NCBI RefSeq assembly: GCF_002221525.1
Contig: NZ_CP011029.1
Location: 434,001-498,000, forward strand
Origin: Pseudoalteromonas espejiana DSM 9414
GTDB taxonomy: Bacteria; Pseudomonadota; Gammaproteobacteria; Enterobacterales; Alteromonadaceae
Direction: 5' to 3'
DNA length: 64,000 nucleotides
Notes under the pieces: generated by a model
What the model saw: only the letters and a program-made list of their open reading frames with translations
The model's database searches: none
What the model was told of the DNA's origin: nothing
Shown here: in pieces, positions 28,459 to 37,150 of the stretch
Numbering within the stretch: position 1 is the stretch's first letter
How the letters are laid out: the number at the start of each line of letters is the position of its first letter
Program-made: the position numbers and the translations under genes

Positions 28459-28972
28459 CAAGCAGTGCGTTATTATTGCGGTAGTTATTGTTTGGTTAGC
28501 GCTGACGGTTACAGGTTTGGTTTACTTTCAGTTAGGTCAGTTAAGCCCATTCGACCCTTATAAGGTACTTAACAAGCCTGGTTGGTTTAATAACTTTAAA
28601 CAGCTTATTGAGTACCCGCAAAACAAATTTGCCACGCTAATTATTGTTACTGACCCCGACTGCGGGTGCACTAAACAAGCCGATCCCCATTTAAAGCAGC
28701 TGATAAGGTTTTCTAGTGAGCATAATATAGCAGTGATTAAAATTGAGCAGAGCCAAACGTTACAAACACTTGTACCGGCCACACCTGCTGCTGTAGTCCT
28801 AGATGAAGAAGGGCAATTTGTTTATGCAGGGCCTCTTTCAGAAGGGCTTGGCTGCGCGCAAGGCCGCGGTTTTGTTGAAACCGTTATTACCAACCTTGTA
28901 GCTGGCTTTAACAGCAAACTGTTACTTAACGACACAAAAGGATGTTATTGCACCGATAAAGTAAAAGATTAA
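28442..28972 (+). CDS. Membrane-anchored thioredoxin-fold protein (DUF6436-like)
   Basis: 176 residues. One N-terminal membrane helix (about 8-28) is followed by a thioredoxin-like periplasmic domain with a DCGC motif (about 75-78) and a [21 protein letters not shown] segment that matches the cis-Pro and following strands of redoxins; the C-terminus has another CYC. I place the start at TTG 28442, which overlaps the MCP gene by 17 bases; no ATG or GTG follows early in frame. The function is unknown; a redox role is inferred from the fold. Confidence 0.65.
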   Translation: MRSLNNKQCVIIAVVIVWLALTVTGLVYFQLGQLSPFDPYKVLNKPGWFNNFKQLIEYPQNKFATLIIVTDPDCGCTKQADPHLKQLIRFSSEHNIAVIKIEQSQTLQTLVPATPAAVVLDEEGQFVYAGPLSEGLGCAQGRGFVETVITNLVAGFNSKLLLNDTKGCYCTDKVKD

Positions 28973-29062
28973 CATAGCAATTTTTATTATGTTAATCTTA
29001 AGTATATTCAGGTAGTTAACTTCGGCTTGATAAAAATTTTAAATACATAGAACAAAAACAAT

Positions 29063-29077
29063 TGATAACCATTATTG
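29063..29077 (+). promoter_or_regulatory. Putative Fur box upstream of bfd
   Basis: TGATAACCATTATTG matches the 7-1-7 Fur consensus TGATAATnATTATCA at 11 of the 14 defined positions and lies about 50 bases before the bfd start. Iron-repressed bfd is the known pattern. Confidence 0.6.
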
Positions 29078-29125
29078 TTTAGATTAATATGCATGCATTA
29101 AATGTAATCGAGGCGGTTTGTATTC

Positions 29126-29320
29126 ATGTATATTTGTCTTTGTCATGGTGTGACAGATAAAAAAATTGAGCAAACAATTGACGATGGTGCAACCACCATG
29201 CGTGAATTAACTAAAGAGCTTAAAGTAGGCAGCCAATGCGGTAAGTGTTGTTGTTGTACTAAAAAGATCCTTAATCGTAAACTCATTGAAATTGCTGATA
29301 TTACCGATCAAGTTGCGTAA
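29126..29320 (+). CDS. bfd: Bacterioferritin-associated ferredoxin
   Basis: A 64-residue [2Fe-2S] protein. Cysteines C4 and C6 (CLC) and the C-terminal GSQCGKCCC group match the C-x-C...C-x2-C cluster site of Bfd. It delivers electrons to the heme of bacterioferritin and so mobilises stored iron. It lies convergent to the two bfr genes and shares their terminator. A Fur-like box lies upstream. Confidence 0.93.
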   Translation: MYICLCHGVTDKKIEQTIDDGATTMRELTKELKVGSQCGKCCCCTKKILNRKLIEIADITDQVA

Positions 29321-29340
29321 TTACACTTTAAAAAACTCAT

Positions 29341-29370
29341 AAAAAAAGCAGCTTTATAGCTGCTTTTTTT
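29341..29370. terminator. Bidirectional terminator between bfd and bfr
   Basis: AAAAAAAGCAGC and GCTGCTTTTTTT are perfect 12-base inverse copies around a six-base loop. A-run and T-run flank the stem, so it terminates transcripts in both directions. Confidence 0.92.
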
Positions 29371-29386
29371 GTGATCTAAATTTACC

Positions 29387-29851
29387 TTACAGTTGAGATT
29401 GTAAGTAGTTTTCAAGACCCGTATTTTGAATAAGTAATTGCTGAGTTTCTAGCCAGTCAATTTGCTCTTCTTGCTCATTCATAATGTTGTCTAATGCTTC
29501 ACGGCTAATGTAGTCTTTTTTGCTTTCAGCAAGTTTAATTGCACTGCGTAAGTCGTCAATTGTATCAAGTTCAAAACTCATGTTAGCCGCAATCATTTCT
29601 TCGCTGTTTTCGCCAATACGTAAACGACCTAAATCTTGTAAATTAGGTAAGCCTTCTAAAAACAAAATACGTTCGATTAAACGATCAGCATTTTTCATTT
29701 TTTGAATTGAAACTTTGTAGTCTGCTTTATCTAACTGGCTAAAACCAAAGTCTTTAAACATACGTGCATGTAAAAAGTACTGATTAATACCAACAAGCTC
29801 ATTAGCGAGTACTTTGTTTAAAGCTGCTATTACGTCTTTATCGCCTTTCAT
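29387..29851 (-). CDS. bfr: Bacterioferritin heme-binding subunit (ferroxidase-deficient)
   Basis: A 154-residue four-helix-bundle protein of the Bfr 24-mer. The heme-ligand Met52 is kept, but ferroxidase ligands are replaced compared with E. coli Bfr: Glu51 to Lys, His54 to Asn, Glu127 to Gln and His130 to Gln; Glu18 and Glu94 remain. So it should bind heme but not oxidise iron well. Its partner, 12 bases upstream in the same operon, has the opposite pattern. A bidirectional terminator follows. Confidence 0.9.
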   Translation of the reverse strand: MKGDKDVIAALNKVLANELVGINQYFLHARMFKDFGFSQLDKADYKVSIQKMKNADRLIERILFLEGLPNLQDLGRLRIGENSEEMIAANMSFELDTIDDLRSAIKLAESKKDYISREALDNIMNEQEEQIDWLETQQLLIQNTGLENYLQSQL

Positions 29852-29863
29852 AGTATATGCTCC

Positions 29864-30337
29864 TTACTCGCCCATTTGCGCTTGGTGATAGTTTTGAGTA
29901 CCAATTTTGTCTATTAGACCAAGTTGTTGCTCTAACCAGTAAACATGGTCTTCTTCAGTATCAAATAACAGTTTTTCTAGCACTTCGCGTGATTGATAAT
30001 CTTGCTGTTCTTCACAAATAGCAATTACCTCTTTAACACATGCGACTACTTCTAGCTCAAGTGTTAAATCGTTTTGCATCATACTTTTTACGTCAGTACC
30101 AATTAATAAGTCACGACGCTTAGTCATGTTTGGTACGCCTTCTAAAAATAAAATACGTTTGATCAACCAATCAGCGTGATCTTTTTCTTCTTCCATTTCG
30201 TGGTTAAGGCGAACATATAATTTATCTAAACCCCAGTCATCGTACATGCGTGAGTGAATAAAATACTGATCTATTGCAGCTAACTCGTTGGCTAGCAAAG
30301 TATTAAATGCATCGATTACTTTTTGATTACCTTTCAT
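29864..30337 (-). CDS. bfr: Bacterioferritin ferroxidase subunit (heme-deficient)
   Basis: 157 residues. Ferroxidase ligands are present: Glu18, Glu51, His54, Glu94, Glu128 and His131 (E. coli numbering 127 and 130, one-residue insertion). The heme ligand Met52 is Lys. It should carry out iron oxidation in a mixed 24-mer while the downstream subunit provides heme for reductive release through Bfd. This complementary pairing is known from BfrA/BfrB of several gammaproteobacteria and Neisseria. The ATG is preceded by AAGGTGAT. Confidence 0.92.
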   Translation of the reverse strand: MKGNQKVIDAFNTLLANELAAIDQYFIHSRMYDDWGLDKLYVRLNHEMEEEKDHADWLIKRILFLEGVPNMTKRRDLLIGTDVKSMMQNDLTLELEVVACVKEVIAICEEQQDYQSREVLEKLLFDTEEDHVYWLEQQLGLIDKIGTQNYHQAQMGE

Positions 30338-30505
30338 GATAAATCACCTTAACTATTTTGAATTGAGCACAGTGTAGTTAAATTTATGCTTTTTGCAAGT
30401 TTTTCTATAAAAATCATTGTGTTACTATTGATTTTGATTCTTGTTTAAGTTTGCGTTAGTGCTTGGTTTATGAACAGTTTAGTGTTTGTGTTTAAACTAC
30501 CAAAG

Positions 30506-31576
30506 TTACATCCATTTATGACGTTTAGCCCAAAAGTAAAAACCACTGACTATAAAAAAGCTTAGCGAAAACACGATTAAGAGCCATAAAAAGTTAACGA
30601 TTGGCCCTGCAAAATTACCAGTATGGAATTTATATTTAAAATTCCAAGTTTGAGTAACAAAATTAGCTTTACTTGCATCATAAAAATCAAGGACCCTGGC
30701 CGTAAATGGATTCACCCATACCCAGCTATATGCGTGACTCTCACCCAGGTTTTGTATTCGAAGCGCTATAGGGTCTGTACTTTTTTTAGGTAAGTAAATG
30801 CGATATAAACTGCCATTAGGAAATACGCTAAGTGCATTGTTTATTGCGCTATCGTAGTCAATAGAGTTACCCGGTTGAGGCTCGATTTGTGGGGTTTTAG
30901 GCCTTTGCTCTATTTGCGAAAACATGGCGGTTTCCAAAACTAATTGAGTGGCATTCTTCCAATTAAATGCCATTCCAGTAAAAGCGATTAGTATCAGCGG
31001 TATTAAAACGTACACCCCAGCAACAGTATGTAGCTGATACATCAACACTCTAAATTTTGCTTTAGGTTTTATTGCGAGGCGTTTTAAACGATTTTTAGGC
31101 TTAACCCATAAATAAAAGCCTACTAACGCGTTTATTATTAATAGCAAAGCACAAATCGATACCCAATTTTTTAAAGGCTTATCGCCCTTGTCATTTTCAA
31201 GTAACAGCCAACGGTGTAAAGCAAGGGTAAACCCATAAAGCGTATCTGTACTTTCGTATCTGTAAATCACTTGGCCTGTGTAGGGGTTTACATTGGCATT
31301 TGTGCCATCTTGTAATCTAACTGGCCAGGCAGCGTTTACATTTTCTTGAGGCATATAACGTACTATTTTTGAATCCGTTTGTGCCTGTACTGTACTTATT
31401 AATGCACTTGGGTTTAGTACTGTACTCTTATTGCTAACTTGCCATTTGTCTGGCTGAAAATAATACTGAATATCATTAGCATAAATTAAAACAGCGCCAG
31501 TTAGGCTAAGTATGAGTAAAAATAGGCCGCTTATTAGTGCCAATAAAAGATGAATACGACGTAACCAGAGTTTCAA
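30506..31576 (-). CDS. PepSY domain membrane protein (iron-related reductase-like)
   Basis: 356 residues with four membrane helices: about 10-32, 140-160, 185-205 and 330-350. The first contains RRIHLLLALISG with an early His, and a periplasmic PepSY part lies between. His residues near the helices (LHRWLL, QLHTVAG, HTGNFAG) match heme/metal-binding positions of PepSY_TM siderophore reductases. It lies next to bfr genes. A perfect Fur half-site AATGATAAT (31610-31618) lies 34 bases before the start. Iron control is an inference. Confidence 0.78.
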   Translation of the reverse strand: MKLWLRRIHLLLALISGLFLLILSLTGAVLIYANDIQYYFQPDKWQVSNKSTVLNPSALISTVQAQTDSKIVRYMPQENVNAAWPVRLQDGTNANVNPYTGQVIYRYESTDTLYGFTLALHRWLLLENDKGDKPLKNWVSICALLLIINALVGFYLWVKPKNRLKRLAIKPKAKFRVLMYQLHTVAGVYVLIPLILIAFTGMAFNWKNATQLVLETAMFSQIEQRPKTPQIEPQPGNSIDYDSAINNALSVFPNGSLYRIYLPKKSTDPIALRIQNLGESHAYSWVWVNPFTARVLDFYDASKANFVTQTWNFKYKFHTGNFAGPIVNFLWLLIVFSLSFFIVSGFYFWAKRHKWM

Positions 31577-31799
31577 AATATCTCGCTGTGTAATAATGCT
31601 TTGATTGCGAATGATAATACACGCTTTTTTTAATTACATCGATTTTTAAATAAGTGAAAGTGAATTACCCACTTAATTTGTATTTGTTTGTTTTTTATAG
31701 GTATTAAGTGCAGTCTATTGCCAAAAACTTGCGGTTTTGAGGTTTTAGTGCATTAATGTAAGTAATTAAAAAAATGATAAACACGTTGTTGGGAAAAAT

Positions 31800-34700
31800 A
31801 TGGGTAATAGGCTTGGTACTAAAGCTTTATTGGGAAAAACACAGTCTGTAAGAAGTAAATTAGTTGTCGTTTTTTTGATCATAGCAATAGCCCCATTGTG
31901 TTTACTTACTTTACTAAGTTTGCAGCATGTCACTAAAACACTGCAAAAAAATGCTGATAATGAATTGTTAGGCTTAAGTGCCTTAAGCACTGACTTTACT
32001 CAAACGTGGTTTAGTGAGCGCATTAAAACTTTTAATCACTTTAAGCAGCGGATTGAAGACCAACCCCAAAAAAGCAAAGTACTTAGTTCTGAATTTGTAA
32101 TGCAGCATGACTTTGTTAAACACGTTGAAATAATAAACTTAAATGACTCAACAGGAAATATTCCGCCTAGTAGCTTTGCAAGTTCTTTAACCCAGCAAAT
32201 GATAAAGAACTTAGCTAACGAAAAAACTGCCACTTTTTTAAGCGTACAACATAACGGCAAATTTAAGCATGTATTGGCTCAGGCATTATTTGATGACGCT
32301 AACAAAAGCTACGCTTTAGTGTTGGCTGATGTTGGCTTTAAAGGATTGATAAATAGTTTAATCAAAATGGGCATATCGCACCAAGGATCTACTTTTTATC
32401 TTTTATATAATAATCAAATACAATTTGATAGCGAAAACAGCATCGCAAATAATTCGTTTTTTTCTGACTCAGCCATAACGAGTAATCAGCTCTTTAAATA
32501 CACAAACACACAAAATCAACAGTTTAATGCTTATATAAAGGCAATGGACTTTTTAGGTAACGCAGGGTGGCAGCTCCTGATTGCACAGCCGCTTGAGTCA
32601 GTTACCCAAGAAAAAAATTATTACATACAATTTGCACTTGCGATCAATGCGATAGCAATTTTACTGATATTTATGTCGTCTTGGTGGTTTGGCAAGCGTT
32701 TAGCAAAACCAATTGTGCGCCTTACAAGCACAATGGAAAAAATTACGGATGGGCACACTTTAGAGGTACCCATTCTTGAAGATAGCTATGAATTTAACCG
32801 CTTGTCTATAGATCTTCAAAAAATGGTGAAAGCGAAAGAAGAGCAAAAAAATATTTTGCAAAAGCAACGCTCGGCATTACAAATTGCGCTTAAACAATTA
32901 GATGAGCAAAAAAGTGCGTTGGATGGACACGCAATTGTAGCGGTAACTGATTTAAAGGGCACAATCACCTTTGTAAATAAAAAGTTTTGTGAAATTAGTG
33001 GCTATCAAGAGTATGAGCTAATAGGTCAAAACCATCGAATTTTAAACTCAGGTAAGCACAGTAGCGCATTTTTTAAAGACATGTATAAAGCCCTCAAAAA
33101 GGGAGATGTATGGAAAGGGCAAATTTGTAATAAAGCTAAACATGGTGGTTTTTACTGGGTAGATACAACGATAGTGCCGTTTTGTGATGAGTCGGGTAAA
33201 CCTCAAAGTTATGTAGCAATTAGAACTGACTTAACAGCACTTAAATTACAAGAGCAAGAACTTGAACAACATAAAACGCAGTTGCAATTAGTAATCGATA
33301 CCACAGCTGTCGGTATATGGGATTGGTATATTGATACCGCTAAGTTATCGGTAAATAAGCGCTGGACAGAAATTATAGGTTACACCTTAGATGAGCTAAA
33401 CCCTTCAACAATTGACACCTGGTACCAGTATGCTCACCCAGAAGATTTAAAAGAGTCTGAACTAAAACTGCAAGCTTATTTTAAAGGCGAAACCAATGTA
33501 TATGTAAGCGAAGCGCGGATGAAGCATAAGCTTGGGCATTGGGTTTGGGTATTAGATACAGCTAAGGTGGTGGAGTGGAATAGCGACGGCACGCCGAGCA
33601 GAATGATTGGCACACATCTAGATATTACAGAGCGCAAAGCTACTGAGTCTGAGTTACAACTAAGTCGCGACCGATTTGCCTCGTTAGTGGCTAATATACC
33701 TGGGGTTATATACCGCTGTAAGTACGATGAAAAGTGGACCATGCTCTATATGAGCGATCAAATTAAAGATATGACGGGCTACCTTCCCGATGACTTTATA
33801 AATAATAAGCGCATAAGCTTTGCTGATATTATCTATCATGGCGATAACGATATTGAGGAGCAAGTTAAAAAATCTATTGCCAATCAGCAAACGTGGTCGG
33901 TTGAATACAGGATTAAGGCTAAAGATGGGCGAACACATTGGGTGCACGAAAAAGGCCAAGCAATTTACGGCGATAATAATGAAGTCCTTTATTTAGATGG
34001 CTTTATTTTAGATATTACCGAGCGCCACGAAACACAAATGAAAATAGCTCGCCAGCAACACTTACTTGAAGCGATGAGTAAACAAGGCCAAATAGGTGCA
34101 TGGGAAATAGACCTTGAGGCACAAACCATGTTTTGGTCTGATGAGGTGAAAGTTATACACGAGGTTCCTCAAGACTACCAACCAGACCTTGCTACAGCGA
34201 TTGATTTTTATAAACCGGGCATACACAGAGATACAATAAACACCTTGTTTGAATGTGCTGTAACTATTGGCGAGAGCTGGAGTGTTGAGCTTATTATTTT
34301 AACTAACAAAGGGAATGAGCGCTGGGTGAAGTCAATGGGACAGCCAGAATTTAAAGATGGTAAATGCGTACGCGTATTTGGCTCATTCCAAAGTATAGAT
34401 GCGCATAAGCGCTTAGAATTAGAAAGCGAAAAAGCTAACGCCTATAACAAAAATCTAGCCTCATTAACGGTTTCGCCAGAGGTGCAAAATAGTGATGTTG
34501 CTCAAGTTAAAAAACTAGCTATTAAATCGATGACAGAGGTTTTAAATGTTGAACGTGCTTCAATTTGGATTTTCAACGAAGCGTGCGATGAAATGGCGTG
34601 CCATGGTTTATATACCAAGGCTGATGGTTATATTGACTCTGATGCCATACTTACAAAGGCAGACTTTCCTGCCTATTACGACGCTGTGTTTGAGCAAAAC

Positions 34701-36560
34701 CTTGATGCAATTGACGATGTGTACACTCATAAAGCCACTTCAGACTTTACTCAGAGCTATACAACCCCCCTTAATATTAAATCAATGTTAGATGCCGTAA
34801 TTTCATCTGGTGACGGCAACTTGGGCATTTTGTGCGCTGAATCTGTGGGTGAGCAACATATATGGTCACACAGTGAAGAAACCTACCTAAGATCATTGGC
34901 CACTTTAGTTGGAAGTACGCTGGTATCACAAAGGCGTAAAGTAACCGCAGAAAAACTTAAAATCGCCTTAGTTGCGGCACAAGAAGCCGCAGTGGCTAAA
35001 AGTCAATTTTTAGCCACAATGAGCCATGAAATTCGTACTCCCATGAATGGTGTGTTAGGGATGTTAGAACTTGTAGAACTTGTAGAGCTTGAGCAGCTTA
35101 GCCAACCTGTTGAGAAAAAGGTCGCCATTGCAAAAAGTAGTGCGCATTCACTACTTGGGGTTATTAATGATATTTTAGATTTTTCTAAAGCTGAAGCTGG
35201 CAAGGTGGAGCTGGAGCAAATTCACTTTAATGCACGGGACTTAATTGGCGAAGTGGCCGAGGCGCAAGCTTTTTCGGCGCAGGAAAAAGGTATAGAGATT
35301 ATATTAAACTTTGTATCACTAGAGCCATCTCATTTAATTGGTGACCCTGGTCGAATTCGCCAAGTAGTGACTAATTTAATTAGTAATGCAGTTAAGTTTA
35401 CTAGTAAAGGCGAAGTTGTGGTGAGCGCGTCATTAGATCAAAGCGAAGAGGGCTTACTACTTGAGATTAAAGTAAAAGACTCGGGAATAGGAATAAGCGA
35501 GGCCAAACAGCAGCAGTTATTTACGCCCTTTTCTCAGGTTGATGCTTCTACAACACGTGAGTATGGCGGTACGGGTCTTGGTTTAGCGATATGTAAGCAG
35601 CTATGTGAGTTAATGGATGGCTCAATATCACTACACAGTGTACCGGGCCAAGGCAGTGAATTTACAGCATCAATGCGCGTTAAAGAGGGTGAAGAAAAAG
35701 AGTTAACTATACCCGATCTTAATATTACAAAACTCGATGTGTTGGTTGTCGATGACAATGAAACCAATCGTTTAGTTATTTCTCAGCAGCTTGGACATTG
35801 GGGAGCAAACGTAATGCTTGCCAGTAGTGCTAAGCAAGCGCTTGCAATGTGCAAAGAGCGGATGAGCACTAAACAAAAAATGTACGATATTGCCGTGCTT
35901 GATATGCAAATGCCTGAAATGGATGGGATTGAATTATGCAAAGCCCTAAAAGCGGATGATGATTACAAAGCTATGCCACTGGTAATGATGACCAGTATTG
36001 CTGGTATGGAAGGAGCGCAGCGCTATGCAAATGTAGGGTTTCAAGCGTATTTTCCAAAACCCGTTACTACTGCAGATTTAATTTCTGCTTTGTCGGTTAT
36101 CACGAATTCAGATAATAAAAAACCATTGCCATTAGTAACCCCCGGGTTTATTTCTTCACTGCGTAAAGAAAAAATCGACAAAGTTATTAAAATTTTACTT
36201 GTAGAGGACAACCCGATAAATCAGCATGTTTCTACGCTTATGCTGAAAAAATTAAATTGCGATATTACGCTTGCCGAAAACGGTCAAGAGGCAATTGATA
36301 TTTTGCATAATCATAGCGCAGGGTATTTTGATTTAGTGCTGATGGATTGCCAAATGCCGGTAATGGACGGCTTTGATGCAACGGCAAATATTAGGCAAGG
36401 CAAAGCCGGTGATGAGCACAAAGCAATTAAAATAATTGCATTAACCGCTAATGCAATGGACTCTGACAAAGAGCGATGTATAAATGCAGGTATGGACGAC
36501 TACTTAACTAAACCCATTCAGCTGGATATTTTAAAAGATAAAATAGAGCAGTACTTTTAG
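31800..36560 (+). CDS. Membrane hybrid sensor histidine kinase with four PAS, GAF and two receiver domains
   Basis: 1586 residues. TM1 about 22-42, a periplasmic Cache-like region about 45-275, TM2 about 280-300 and HAMP about 300-350. Four PAS domains follow (about 375-480, 490-620, 625-750 and 760-880), then GAF (about 905-1050). HisKA has H1076 in MSHEIRTPMNG. HATPase has NLISNAVKF, DSGIGI and GGTGLGLAI. REC1 has D1368 (LDMQMPEMDG) and REC2 D1516 (MDCQMPVMDG). No Hpt domain follows, so relay goes to a separate phosphotransferase. The fourth PAS resembles that of the kinase at 10574. The signal is unknown. Confidence 0.92.
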   Translation: MGNRLGTKALLGKTQSVRSKLVVVFLIIAIAPLCLLTLLSLQHVTKTLQKNADNELLGLSALSTDFTQTWFSERIKTFNHFKQRIEDQPQKSKVLSSEFVMQHDFVKHVEIINLNDSTGNIPPSSFASSLTQQMIKNLANEKTATFLSVQHNGKFKHVLAQALFDDANKSYALVLADVGFKGLINSLIKMGISHQGSTFYLLYNNQIQFDSENSIANNSFFSDSAITSNQLFKYTNTQNQQFNAYIKAMDFLGNAGWQLLIAQPLESVTQEKNYYIQFALAINAIAILLIFMSSWWFGKRLAKPIVRLTSTMEKITDGHTLEVPILEDSYEFNRLSIDLQKMVKAKEEQKNILQKQRSALQIALKQLDEQKSALDGHAIVAVTDLKGTITFVNKKFCEISGYQEYELIGQNHRILNSGKHSSAFFKDMYKALKKGDVWKGQICNKAKHGGFYWVDTTIVPFCDESGKPQSYVAIRTDLTALKLQEQELEQHKTQLQLVIDTTAVGIWDWYIDTAKLSVNKRWTEIIGYTLDELNPSTIDTWYQYAHPEDLKESELKLQAYFKGETNVYVSEARMKHKLGHWVWVLDTAKVVEWNSDGTPSRMIGTHLDITERKATESELQLSRDRFASLVANIPGVIYRCKYDEKWTMLYMSDQIKDMTGYLPDDFINNKRISFADIIYHGDNDIEEQVKKSIANQQTWSVEYRIKAKDGRTHWVHEKGQAIYGDNNEVLYLDGFILDITERHETQMKIARQQHLLEAMSKQGQIGAWEIDLEAQTMFWSDEVKVIHEVPQDYQPDLATAIDFYKPGIHRDTINTLFECAVTIGESWSVELIILTNKGNERWVKSMGQPEFKDGKCVRVFGSFQSIDAHKRLELESEKANAYNKNLASLTVSPEVQNSDVAQVKKLAIKSMTEVLNVERASIWIFNEACDEMACHGLYTKADGYIDSDAILTKADFPAYYDAVFEQNLDAIDDVYTHKATSDFTQSYTTPLNIKSMLDAVISSGDGNLGILCAESVGEQHIWSHSEETYLRSLATLVGSTLVSQRRKVTAEKLKIALVAAQEAAVAKSQFLATMSHEIRTPMNGVLGMLELVELVELEQLSQPVEKKVAIAKSSAHSLLGVINDILDFSKAEAGKVELEQIHFNARDLIGEVAEAQAFSAQEKGIEIILNFVSLEPSHLIGDPGRIRQVVTNLISNAVKFTSKGEVVVSASLDQSEEGLLLEIKVKDSGIGISEAKQQQLFTPFSQVDASTTREYGGTGLGLAICKQLCELMDGSISLHSVPGQGSEFTASMRVKEGEEKELTIPDLNITKLDVLVVDDNETNRLVISQQLGHWGANVMLASSAKQALAMCKERMSTKQKMYDIAVLDMQMPEMDGIELCKALKADDDYKAMPLVMMTSIAGMEGAQRYANVGFQAYFPKPVTTADLISALSVITNSDNKKPLPLVTPGFISSLRKEKIDKVIKILLVEDNPINQHVSTLMLKKLNCDITLAENGQEAIDILHNHSAGYFDLVLMDCQMPVMDGFDATANIRQGKAGDEHKAIKIIALTANAMDSDKERCINAGMDDYLTKPIQLDILKDKIEQYF

Positions 36561-36570
36561 GATTAATTTA

Positions 36571-37062
36571 ATGAATAATAACGTAATAATACGCGATGCT
36601 AACATCAGCGATGCACAAACCATTTTACAATTTATAACTGAGCTTGCCATTTACGAAAAAGAACCTGATGCAGTTAAAACCGATGAGCACGCAATAATAA
36701 AAACGCTGTTTAGCGAAGGAGCAACGGCCCACAGTATAATTTGTTTAGAAAACGATGAACCTATTGGCTTTGCTGTTTATTTTTATAACTACTCAACATG
36801 GCTTGGTAAAAACGGATTGTACCTTGAAGATCTATACTTAAGCCCCGACAGCCGTGGCAAAGGCGCCGGCAAACTCATAATGAAACACCTTGCAAATAAA
36901 GCTATTACCAATGACTGTGGCCGATTTGAGTGGGTTGTACTTGATTGGAATAAGCCAGCAATTGACTTTTATGACAGTATTGGAGCCAAGGCGCAAAATG
37001 AATGGATTATTTATAGGCTAACAGGCCAAGAGCTGCACGACTTTGCTAATCAAGCAGAGTGA
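36571..37062 (+). CDS. GNAT family N-acetyltransferase
   Basis: 163 residues. The acetyl-CoA-binding segment LYLSPDSRGKGAGKLIMKHL (about 88-107) with R/Q-x-x-G-x-G/A is clear, preceded by the GLYLEDLY strand and followed by the DWNKPAIDFYDSIGA tail typical of diamine/amino-acid acetyltransferases (SSAT-like). It begins 10 bases after the kinase gene and is likely cotranscribed. The substrate is probably a small amine, by similarity only. Confidence 0.87.
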   Translation: MNNNVIIRDANISDAQTILQFITELAIYEKEPDAVKTDEHAIIKTLFSEGATAHSIICLENDEPIGFAVYFYNYSTWLGKNGLYLEDLYLSPDSRGKGAGKLIMKHLANKAITNDCGRFEWVVLDWNKPAIDFYDSIGAKAQNEWIIYRLTGQELHDFANQAE

Positions 37063-37150
37063 GCAAGGCGTTAAGATGAGTGCCGAAAATGGCCAGTATT
37101 AGCTTAAATAATTGCTATGCTAAAGCACCTTATATTATTTTATACATTAC

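Noticed and set aside
34546..34791. Plus-strand frame inside the 1586-residue kinase gene
   Set aside because: It is an alternative frame of a clear coding region.
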